NCBI RefSeq assembly: GCF_026000435.1 | Contig: NZ_AP026764.1 | Coordinates: forward strand, 372,001 to 436,000 | Direction of reading: 5' to 3' | Source: Vibrio sp. STUT-A11 | Lineage (GTDB): Bacteria; Pseudomonadota; Gammaproteobacteria; Enterobacterales; Vibrionaceae | DNA: 64,000 nt | Shown: piece by piece, positions 27,388 to 35,037 of the stretch | How positions within the stretch are numbered: the first letter of the stretch is position 1 | Layout: every line of letters starts with the position of its first letter | Made by a program: the position numbers and the translations under genes | Notes under the pieces: model-generated | Told to the model about the DNA's origin: nothing | The model's input: only the letters and a program-made list of their open reading frames with translations | Databases searched by the model: none

Positions 27388-28404
27388 TTAAGATTGGTAA
27401 CCATTAGGATTACGTTGCTGCCAGTTCCAACTGTGCTCAACCATATCCATTAAATCGTGATTCGCGCTCCAACCAAGCTCTTTCTCAGCCTTATCCACTT
27501 CGGCAAAACACTGAGCAATATCACCGGCTCGTCGAGGTTCGATGCGCACTGGCAGCTCTCGGCCCAGTACCTTATTCATCGCCGCTACCATATCTAAGAC
27601 ACTGACGCCATTACCTGTCCCGAGGTTATAGACATGCAGCCCGCTGACATTACCTCGCTCTTCCAGTGCCGCCACGTGGCCTTCTACCAAATCCTGCACA
27701 TGAATGTAGTCACGCACGCCAGTGCCATCATGCGTTGGGTAGTCGTTACCGAAAATAGAGAGCGTGTCGCGTCGCCCGATCGCCACTTGTGTAATAAACG
27801 GCATCAGGTTATTGGGAATACCTGTCGGATCTTCACCGATTAAACCGCTAGGGTGCGCACCGATTGGGTTGAAATAACGTAACAGCGTGATGCTCCAGTC
27901 CGGATTGGCGGCAGAGAAATCTCTCAAACAACTTTCAACCATATGTTTACTGGTGCCATATGGATTGGTCGTTGCGCCGGTTTGAGCAGCTTCAGAAATA
28001 GGAACCGTTAGAGGATCGCCATACACCGTCGCCGATGAACTGAAGATCAAACGGTAAATATGTGCGGTTCTCATCGCAGCCAACAAATTTAGCGTGCCTG
28101 AGACGTTGTTATCATAATACTCAAGCGGTTTAGCCACTGATTCGCCTACTGCTTTTAGCCCGGCGAAATGCATCACGGCACCGATTCTGTGCTGTTCGAA
28201 AATGCAATCAAGCACGAGGCGGTCGCGAATGTCCCCCTGATAAACAACCAATGGACGCCCAATCAACTTCTCAATACGAACCACAGCCTTAGGGTTACTG
28301 TTGCTGAAGTTATCCAGCACAATAGGTTCATGTCCAGCAGCAGCCAATGCGACACAGGCGTGACTGCCGATATAGCCGCAGCCACCCGTCACTAATACTT
28401 TCAT
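27388..28404 (-). CDS. galE: UDP-glucose 4-epimerase
   Basis: Encodes 338 residues of the extended short-chain dehydrogenase family. The NAD-binding GGCGYIGSH at the N-terminus, catalytic YGTSK (tyrosine and lysine), and SSSATVYG are all present, as is the usual C-terminal AGDIAQCFAEVDKAEKELGW. It interconverts UDP-galactose and UDP-glucose, and with GalT drains galactose-1-phosphate into the glucose pool. Its start lies 3 bp after the SulP stop, so the genes are co-transcribed. Placement next to degradation genes rather than a classical galETKM cluster points to a catabolic, substrate-linked copy. A second galE may exist elsewhere. Confidence 0.95.
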   Translation of the reverse strand: MKVLVTGGCGYIGSHACVALAAAGHEPIVLDNFSNSNPKAVVRIEKLIGRPLVVYQGDIRDRLVLDCIFEQHRIGAVMHFAGLKAVGESVAKPLEYYDNNVSGTLNLLAAMRTAHIYRLIFSSSATVYGDPLTVPISEAAQTGATTNPYGTSKHMVESCLRDFSAANPDWSITLLRYFNPIGAHPSGLIGEDPTGIPNNLMPFITQVAIGRRDTLSIFGNDYPTHDGTGVRDYIHVQDLVEGHVAALEERGNVSGLHVYNLGTGNGVSVLDMVAAMNKVLGRELPVRIEPRRAGDIAQCFAEVDKAEKELGWSANHDLMDMVEHSWNWQQRNPNGYQS

Positions 28405-28407
28405 GAA

Positions 28408-30036
28408 TTACCTCTTACAAATTAGCTTTAATAATGGTGTCAAACGGTCTGAAAATTGCTCTTCTCGTACCGACGTTGCGCCATTTAATAGTGATGCTTT
28501 GGCGTTCGCTTTAAAGCGACAGAAATAGACGCTCCGCCCACTGGTTGACACATAATCATCGAGCATCTGTACACCGAGATGGTCAATGAAGTTGATCCCT
28601 CTTCCTAAAATAATCAATTGCTTAGAACTGATCTTCTGCAACTCTTGATGGAGGTATTGAACGCAACCAAAGAAAATCGAACCATTAATACGAACAACCG
28701 CGATATCTTGCTGATCGTCAATATTCAGCTCATCGCAATTGAGTAACTCGATAGTCGGTCGCGACGTTCTGCGTAAATAGAAGAAAAGAGAGGCAGCTAC
28801 GCCAACATAAATAGAAAGTTCAAGATGAAGAAAAATCGCCGATAGGCTGGTCACAACCAAAATAAATATCTCTTTACCATCATGTTTTGCAATCACTTTA
28901 ATGTGATGAACATCCACCAGGTTCCAAGCAACAACCAGCAACAGGCCGCCCATACCTGCAATCGGTATATAGGCTGCATACGGCGCAAACAGCACCATGA
29001 TGATTAATAAGAACAAGCCAGCAAACACAGCGGCTAGTGGGGTTTGCGCGCCGCTGCTGTAATTCACGCCGCTGCGGGTGAAAGAGCCCGAGGAGACATA
29101 GCAAGAGAAAAACGAGCCAACCATGTTTGAGATCCCCTGGCCGATAAACTCTTGGTTACTATCAAGCTGTTGGCGAGATTTCATCGCAACCGAGCGACTA
29201 ATTGAAATCGCTTCAACCAGACCCAACATCGCAACCGCGAAAATACCGTCAAGCATGGTAGATATATGGCTAAAACCAACAAAAGGAGAAGACAGGCTTA
29301 AATAGTTGCTGCTTACTTGGCTCACCATGAGTACCTCGTTACCAGCATGATTCATCCAAGTCGCAAATCCCATCGCTACCAAGGTCGCGAATAACATGTG
29401 GGGTAGTTTTGGCCAAATGCGTTTACACAACACACAAACTGCGATGGTAACAAAGCCCACTAATAGCTCTTTACTATTTAACGCATTGATATTGCCGACA
29501 AGCAGTATGATATTTTCAACCGCCGTTTCGCCTGAGTCGTATTGCAAACCCAATACATGTTTTAGCTGACTGACCCCAATAACAATCGCCGCCCCTAAAG
29601 TGAACCCAAGCACCACAGAGTGAGAAACGAAGTTGACCACAGCGCCAAAACGCAACAACCCGAACAGCAATTGAATAATCCCAGCACACAGTGTCAAGGT
29701 AAAACAGAGCTGGATGTAGAGAGGCGTTCCTGGATCAGCGAACTGGCTTATGGTGGTAAATACGATCACCGAAAGTGCCGCTGTTGGGCCCGAAATCAAA
29801 TGATGCGATGAGCCAAACAGTGATGCCAAAATAGCAGGGATAATTGCAGTATACAGACCGAACTCAGGTGGCAAACCTGCAATCATGGCATAAGCAATGC
29901 CTTGGGGGAGCACGATAATCGCCCCTGTAAGTCCGGCTAAAACATCCGCTTTAAGGGTTTGGGAGTTTACCTTTGAGGACCACTTTAAAAACGGAAACAG
30001 AAGGGACAACTTGCGATGTTCAACAGCGCGCATCAC
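28408..30036 (-). CDS. SulP-family anion (sulfate) transporter with STAS domain
   Basis: Encodes 542 residues. A membrane part of 10-14 helices carries the family segments LTGAIIVLPQGIAYAMIAGLPPEFGLY and ISGPTAALSV, and a cytoplasmic STAS domain occupies about 430-542 (VVRINGSIFFG, IDHLGVQMLDDY). SulP proteins move sulfate, bicarbonate or dicarboxylates. It is the first gene of an operon with galE and galT and has two KdgR-like boxes upstream. In an island with two apparently cytoplasmic sulfatases, a role in removing or balancing released sulfate is plausible. Transport direction and substrate are inferred, and uptake of sulfate or another anion is equally possible. Confidence 0.88.
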   Translation of the reverse strand: MMRAVEHRKLSLLFPFLKWSSKVNSQTLKADVLAGLTGAIIVLPQGIAYAMIAGLPPEFGLYTAIIPAILASLFGSSHHLISGPTAALSVIVFTTISQFADPGTPLYIQLCFTLTLCAGIIQLLFGLLRFGAVVNFVSHSVVLGFTLGAAIVIGVSQLKHVLGLQYDSGETAVENIILLVGNINALNSKELLVGFVTIAVCVLCKRIWPKLPHMLFATLVAMGFATWMNHAGNEVLMVSQVSSNYLSLSSPFVGFSHISTMLDGIFAVAMLGLVEAISISRSVAMKSRQQLDSNQEFIGQGISNMVGSFFSCYVSSGSFTRSGVNYSSGAQTPLAAVFAGLFLLIIMVLFAPYAAYIPIAGMGGLLLVVAWNLVDVHHIKVIAKHDGKEIFILVVTSLSAIFLHLELSIYVGVAASLFFYLRRTSRPTIELLNCDELNIDDQQDIAVVRINGSIFFGCVQYLHQELQKISSKQLIILGRGINFIDHLGVQMLDDYVSTSGRSVYFCRFKANAKASLLNGATSVREEQFSDRLTPLLKLICKR

Positions 30037-30175
30037 GATTCCTCTAACAACAGTCGATTTATGGAGGGAAGATGATCACCTCGCTTTCCTGTACTCACCG
30101 AAAAACCACAATGTCATACAGAAGCAAAATGAACACAAAAACTATAAACAATCACTCCCACTCAATCAAGATTTA

Positions 30176-30192
30176 TTGAAACGTCATTTCAT
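30176..30192. promoter_or_regulatory. KdgR-like operator 1 upstream of sulP
   Basis: TTGAAACGTCATTTCAT is the best match in the window to the island consensus and to the KdgR box, with GAAAC and (A)TTTC arms around a 3-bp centre. It is 140 bp upstream of the SulP start. Confidence 0.65.
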
Positions 30193-30231
30193 TTTTAATT
30201 TTCATTAATTTCAAATGTGTGACACGCATTG

Positions 30232-30247
30232 TAAAACATCGTTTCAG
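30232..30247. promoter_or_regulatory. KdgR-like operator 2 upstream of sulP
   Basis: TAAAACATCGTTTCAG matches the shared core. Its centre lies 56 bp from that of operator 1, which would allow looping or co-operative binding. Confidence 0.6.
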
Positions 30248-30254
30248 AATTGAT

Positions 30255-30274
30255 TTATCACTCCATAGTGATAA
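30255..30274. promoter_or_regulatory. Perfect 8-bp inverted repeat in the sulP-GH2 gap
   Basis: TTATCACT at 30255-30262 and AGTGATAA at 30267-30274 form a perfect inverted repeat with a 4-bp centre, immediately beyond operator 2. Could be an operator for another regulator. Confidence 0.4.
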
Positions 30275-30319
30275 GATTTAACTGTGTTCGATAATTAACA
30301 AATTAATTGATCACAGTTT

Positions 30320-30570
30320 ATGAAATATAGATTCAGTATCAGGTTAATTGTTTTAACCCAAAGGTATTGGATATGGGTAATTGAAAATATGATGGTTTTG
30401 AATGAGGTTAAGTTAGCTGCATTAAAAACTTAAAGTCTTCGATAACTCTAGATAATTTTTAATTGGTATTGGCCCTACGAAAGTAGTTACTAGTTGAAAT
30501 GAGATATAGCTTATATTTCTTAACATACTGTTTGCATACTTAAAGAGCCCTTATGGGCTCTTTCTTTTTA
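30320..30570 (+). ncRNA. Possible small transcript ending in a terminator, upstream of GH2
   Basis: AAAGAGCCC at 30542-30550 pairs with GGGCTCTTT at 30555-30563, followed by CTTTTT: a good plus-strand rho-independent terminator. No plus-strand gene is annotated before it, because the nearest gene (sulP) leaves on the minus strand. A 37-codon frame at 30320-30433 (MKYRFSIRLIVLTQ...) exists but lacks a ribosome-binding site. The start given is only that frame's start; the real 5' end is unknown. It may be a small RNA, a leader peptide or a gene remnant. Confidence 0.35.
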
Positions 30571-30875
30571 CGTAAATAAAATCAATTATTTAACTTCTTC
30601 ATTACTAATCACACCTTCTATTAACAACTCACTTTATCTCTACAAAATATATGCAAATAAAATAATATGACTTTATTTCTTACGAGCTTGTTTATTAATA
30701 AATAGAGCGGAAATTCAGTTTACAAAATCGCAAATATCAATAATCACGTGATTAAGTGGAATAATAGTAAACTTGGTTAACTTTGTAGTGTGACTTTGGA
30801 TTCAAAACTGTTCCGCATTGGGTTTCACGGCGTTGATATAATATCGCGGTCTAAGTATCAGCAGTAGGAAAACAC
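30571..30875 (+). promoter_or_regulatory. GH2 upstream region with candidate promoter
   Basis: A perfect TATAAT at 30837-30842 lies about 34 bp before the GH2 start, but no good -35 is found at 17 bp, which suggests an activator-dependent promoter. TGTGA at 30789-30793 is half of a possible CRP site. The rest is AT-rich with no KdgR-like box. Confidence 0.45.
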
Positions 30876-33584
30876 ATGGCATCACAGATAGAACAGACTC
30901 GTTGCCTGTCACAACTCATTCACCACAAGCCAATTCACTCACTTAATTGTCGGCGTGACTTTTCTCATTCTGGATTTTTCTCTATGCCGGATCCTTCACG
31001 GCACGTTTTTGATTTCAATGGAGGCTGGCTGTTCTACAAGGGTGATCCTGTAAACGCCAATCAACTTATTTGCGATGATAAAAACTGGGCATCCGTTTCT
31101 CTCCCACATTGTGTGGAATTGTTACCTGAAGATGCCAGTGGCACCATTAACTACCAAGGCGTCGTTTGGTACCGGAAGCACTTTCTTATCCCAGAGAATT
31201 TACAAGATCAAAGAATCGTCATTGATTTTGAAGCGATTCAAGGTAAATCAGAAGTGTGGATTAACGGAGAGCGAGTGGCCTCGCGTAAAGAAGGATTTCT
31301 ACCGCTTGTTATTGATATAACGTCATTCCTGGATTTTGATTCAACCAATATTATTGCGGTCAAAGCAGATAATAGCGATGACTCAAGCTTCCCTGCAGGA
31401 AAAAATCAATACGAGCTTGATTTTACTTACGTTGGCGGTATTTATCGCGATGTGTGGCTTTATTCCACACAAAAGATGATGCATTTTGGTCATGAAGGAA
31501 TCGCTAACACTCCAACCCCTAACACCAAACATTCTGGATTAAGAGTTCGCTATCGCAACGTTTCAGAACAAAGTGCCACCATTGATCTTGGCATGCAGAT
31601 TGTTAATCAAACGAATAATACGCAACCAGTCACTATTGAATGCCAACTGAGCTCTTGCCAAACTGGACACGTTACGACCAAGCAGTCGCTGAATGTTTCG
31701 ATAGAATCTAGTGATCAGCATATCAGATGTAAAATGCAGGTAGAGCAGCCAGAGCTATGGCACCCCGACTCACCAAATTTGTACTGGCTAGACTGCCGAC
31801 TCTTCGACAATTCTGGCGAACAGATTGATAGCGTGCGATTGAAAATTGGCATTCGCACTCTTGAACTAAAAGGCAAAGATGGCCTTTACATTAACGGCAA
31901 AGCCTACGAAGAAAAGTTAATCGGTGTTAACCGTCATCAGTACTACGCACACATCGGTACTGCATTAAGCAACAATCAGCATTGGAGTGATGTGAAGAAA
32001 CTCAAAGATGCTGGCTTGTCGGTGATCCGCACTGCGCACTACCCGCAAGACCCAGCCTTTCTTGATGCCGCTGATCAATTGGGGGTATTAATTATTCAGC
32101 CTTCTATTGGTTGGCAATTCTGGAATGAAGAGACTCAGTTTGTTGAACAAGCCAAGCAAAACGTACGCGAAAAAATTCGTCGCGATCGCAACCACGCATG
32201 CATTTGGATGTTTGAACCCGCTCTAAATGAAACCCATCAGCCGAACTGGTTTTTAAAAGATCTAGATCAAATTGTTCATCAAGAAATGGATGAAACGACT
32301 TGGGTTCCTCTCGACAGCTATATTGATTGTCCTGAAGCAAGAGAACTGATGTATGCGCACCCTAACCAAGTCAAAGAAGGTGAAGCGGATGACGGTCAAT
32401 TGACTTATCCTGCGGAATTTGACATACCCGTATTTACGCGCGAATGGGGAGATAACGTTGACGATTGGAATTCTCACAACTCTAACAGCCGAGTTCATCG
32501 TAGCTGGGGTGAGCAAGCACAAATCATTCAAGCGCTGCACTACGCGATTGGCTCCGATAGTTCCGGCCATGAATATGCCACCAATCTCAACGTATTACAT
32601 CAAACACCAAGGCAACACGTTGGCGGTACCATGTGGCATGGTTTTGATCACCAACGTGGTTATCATCCTGAGCAGTTTTGGGGTGGCATTATGGATGCGT
32701 TTCGCCAAGATAAATACAGCTATCATGTATTTATGGCGCAGCGTGATCCAAATAAAACTCACCCTATTTGCCAATCGGGTTACCATTTGAAAATTTTACA
32801 CGAAGCTACACCTATTTCTGGTTCAGATATCGTGGTGGTGAGTAATGTGGATAGAGTTGAACTGAGCGTCGCAGGTAAAGATTTCGATGCGCAAGTTGTC
32901 AAAAACCCGAGAAAAGGCATTCCGTTTTTACCTGCCATTTTCAAAGACGCTTTTGACTTTATGGACTTTAAGCACTTGCACCGCGAAGAAAGATTCACCG
33001 AAGCCTGCATCATTGCCAAAGGCTATGTAGGTGAAGAATGTGTGATCACCGAAATCAAATATCCGGCAAAACGTCCAACACGTCTGCGCCTGAGTATCGA
33101 CAACTCCTCACTCATCGCTAATGGTTCTGATATTGGTACCATCGTTGCTGAAGTGACCGATGAAGATGGCAACATCAAACGTCTGGCACGCAATCAAATT
33201 AAGTTTGAGGTTTATGGTGAAGCGAGCTTAATCGAAGCTGACAACATTTTCGCTAATCCAAGAGCGACTGAATGGGGAAGCGCACCAGCGTTGATTCGTA
33301 GCACGCAAACAGCTGGCAAGGTACTGGTGATTGCCCGCCCGGTAAATGAAGGGCTCAATACGCTGGTACCCGCTATTTTAGAGTTAGAGACTACTCCTAA
33401 TCCTTTCACTATTTTGCAGTTAAACGCACAAACTCAATCATCCGATAGCACTGCTCGGTTAGCCGAAATCAAACGTTCTTTTACCGAAGATTTTAATAAC
33501 CGAATCGCTCGAAACACCTATATAAGAGCAAGACATCGAGGTGTTGAACTGCAACAATCTGATTGTGGAGAATTTCATTTCTAA
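30876..33584 (+). CDS. GH2-family beta-glycosidase without signal peptide
   Basis: Encodes 902 residues. A jelly-roll sugar-binding domain (about 45-200, FNGGWLFYKGD to YVGGIYRDVWLY) is followed by an immunoglobulin-like domain (to about 330), a TIM barrel with SVIRTAHYPQDPAFLDAADQLG, and C-terminal beta domains. The acid/base glutamate is E452 (FEPALNETH) and the nucleophile E523 (FTREWGD). GH2 covers beta-galactosidases, beta-glucuronidases and beta-mannosidases. Substrate is not fixed by these motifs, though beta-galactosidase or beta-glucuronidase would suit the island. AGGA precedes the ATG, and no signal peptide is seen. It is transcribed alone, opposite to its neighbours, with a terminator behind it. 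Confidence 0.88.
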   Translation: MASQIEQTRCLSQLIHHKPIHSLNCRRDFSHSGFFSMPDPSRHVFDFNGGWLFYKGDPVNANQLICDDKNWASVSLPHCVELLPEDASGTINYQGVVWYRKHFLIPENLQDQRIVIDFEAIQGKSEVWINGERVASRKEGFLPLVIDITSFLDFDSTNIIAVKADNSDDSSFPAGKNQYELDFTYVGGIYRDVWLYSTQKMMHFGHEGIANTPTPNTKHSGLRVRYRNVSEQSATIDLGMQIVNQTNNTQPVTIECQLSSCQTGHVTTKQSLNVSIESSDQHIRCKMQVEQPELWHPDSPNLYWLDCRLFDNSGEQIDSVRLKIGIRTLELKGKDGLYINGKAYEEKLIGVNRHQYYAHIGTALSNNQHWSDVKKLKDAGLSVIRTAHYPQDPAFLDAADQLGVLIIQPSIGWQFWNEETQFVEQAKQNVREKIRRDRNHACIWMFEPALNETHQPNWFLKDLDQIVHQEMDETTWVPLDSYIDCPEARELMYAHPNQVKEGEADDGQLTYPAEFDIPVFTREWGDNVDDWNSHNSNSRVHRSWGEQAQIIQALHYAIGSDSSGHEYATNLNVLHQTPRQHVGGTMWHGFDHQRGYHPEQFWGGIMDAFRQDKYSYHVFMAQRDPNKTHPICQSGYHLKILHEATPISGSDIVVVSNVDRVELSVAGKDFDAQVVKNPRKGIPFLPAIFKDAFDFMDFKHLHREERFTEACIIAKGYVGEECVITEIKYPAKRPTRLRLSIDNSSLIANGSDIGTIVAEVTDEDGNIKRLARNQIKFEVYGEASLIEADNIFANPRATEWGSAPALIRSTQTAGKVLVIARPVNEGLNTLVPAILELETTPNPFTILQLNAQTQSSDSTARLAEIKRSFTEDFNNRIARNTYIRARHRGVELQQSDCGEFHF

Positions 33585-33590
33585 TCTAAC

Positions 33591-33615
33591 GCGCCAACTC
33601 AGTTGGCGCATTTTT
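33591..33615 (+). terminator. Terminator of the GH2 gene
   Basis: GCGCCAACT at 33591-33599 and AGTTGGCGC at 33601-33609 form a strong stem followed by ATTTTT. Confidence 0.85.
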
Positions 33616-33725
33616 CTCAGCCAAAAATCTTGGGTACTAAACTTACCCCGGCTCTAAATACCTAGGTGTTATACCAGTCTGGAAAATTAACTGTTCAGGG
33701 AACAGGGTTCGATAAACAAACTCTA

Positions 33726-33743
33726 TTTGCCATGGATGGCAAA
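33726..33743. repeat. Inverted repeat in the GH2-ROK gap
   Basis: TTTGCCAT-GG-ATGGCAAA is a perfect palindrome, and CCATGGATGG recurs about 20 bp further on (33752-33761). The gap from 33616 to 33859 holds no gene. The palindrome may be part of an intergenic repeat, which I cannot confirm from a single copy. Confidence 0.4.
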
Positions 33744-33859
33744 TCGAAGCTCCATGGATGGGTGCATGCGTGTTTGTGTTCGATGCCCGTTTTCTGGTTA
33801 TCTATAATTAAATATAACCACTTTCTTACTTAGGTTGTTATTAATCAACAACGTTCAAC

Positions 33860-35029
33860 CTAATTTAAGCTTTGTTCAATAAATAGATACGCCAATCCCT
33901 TAAGCTGTTGAGAAGTTGATAATTCGCCATAAATAACTTGAGTTTGATGCTGAGTTATATCGTCGTAGTCATTAAAAGGGTGTGAGGCAATTGCTTCACG
34001 AATACTGCTTAACCAAGCGTCACCCAATTTACATAAACGGCCATACAGTAAAATTTTCTCAATACCGACTAAATTTAAGCAATTGCTCAATGTTCGACCA
34101 ATCGCATTGACTGCATTTTCACTTAAACGGATGGCATTTGGATGATTCGCTAATACCGCATCAATAAAATGCGCATTACCTATACACCCGTTCTGTATAA
34201 CCTTGTCCCACTCACTTTGTAATGCCGATAAAGAGGCAACCGTCTCCAGGCACCCTCGCTGGCCACAGCCACACTGCTTACCATGAATATCCACCAAATT
34301 GTGCCCAATTTCGCCATTCGCATGAGAACGGCCAAAAGATACTTGCTCATCGATGATAAAAGCAGAGCCAATGCCATAGTCTAAATTCACCACGCAAAAA
34401 TGCTCAGGACACTCACTTTGCCACTTTTCTGCCAATGCTAATCCAACACAGTCGTTTTCGACAATGACGTCAGTATCAAGCCTTTGCGCTAACAAATATC
34501 GACATTCAAAGCCACCTTTCCACTTGGCAAGAGGCATATGTAAAGATGCCCCACTGTGCCTGGAAACTTGACCGTGCAAGCCGATAGCGACACGTAGTTT
34601 GCTCTGTTTGCAGGCTTTTCTTGCGTTATGATATACATCACAAACCATATCAATTAACGCTTCTGGTGTTTCGACATTGATCTTGGTCTCTGAGGCTTCG
34701 AGTAGCAACTCCAGGTCTGCGGTAACAACGAGTGCCGCAATTTTATTAGGTGATACATTCAAACAAAGAATGGGACTGAGTTTATTACTAAGTGCATAAA
34801 TTCCCGCGCTGTTACCACGACTTTGAACAGGTCCAGGCAAAAGCATGATTTTTGATTCTCCATCCAGATCCGACAGTATCTTGCTCACAGCAGGTATCGA
34901 AAGCTGAGTGCGGAACGCCAGCTCTGATTTACTCAAGGGACCACTTTTCGCCAAATGCGTTAAGATGGAACGCTTGTTGTGAACTCGAATCGCTTTATTG
35001 GATAAACCTAATCCTTGACGCATTACCAT
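33860..35029 (-). CDS. ROK-family transcriptional regulator
   Basis: Encodes 389 residues. An N-terminal winged helix-turn-helix (about 18-65, KSELAFRTQLSIPAVSKILSDL) is joined to a sugar-kinase-like ROK domain with the zinc motif GKQCGCGQRGCLET (about 250-263) and the glycine-rich VNLDYGIGSAF. NagC, Mlc and XylR are of this type: the ROK domain binds a sugar or sugar phosphate and DNA is released. The ATG at 35029 is preferred over the GTG one codon earlier because of spacing from GAGGTG. It starts 8 bp after the chemoreceptor stop and is probably co-transcribed with it. It is the only regulator encoded within the island, hence a candidate for controlling it. Confidence 0.88.
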   Translation of the reverse strand: MVMRQGLGLSNKAIRVHNKRSILTHLAKSGPLSKSELAFRTQLSIPAVSKILSDLDGESKIMLLPGPVQSRGNSAGIYALSNKLSPILCLNVSPNKIAALVVTADLELLLEASETKINVETPEALIDMVCDVYHNARKACKQSKLRVAIGLHGQVSRHSGASLHMPLAKWKGGFECRYLLAQRLDTDVIVENDCVGLALAEKWQSECPEHFCVVNLDYGIGSAFIIDEQVSFGRSHANGEIGHNLVDIHGKQCGCGQRGCLETVASLSALQSEWDKVIQNGCIGNAHFIDAVLANHPNAIRLSENAVNAIGRTLSNCLNLVGIEKILLYGRLCKLGDAWLSSIREAIASHPFNDYDDITQHQTQVIYGELSTSQQLKGLAYLFIEQSLN

Positions 35030-35037
35030 CACTCACC

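Noticed and set aside
20520..28404. Straight assignment of the island to chondroitin sulfate or hyaluronan use
   Set aside because: PL8 and GH88 fit, but GH112 with galT/galE implies galactose in the substrate, and no hexosamine catabolic genes (such as aga or nag) are in the window.
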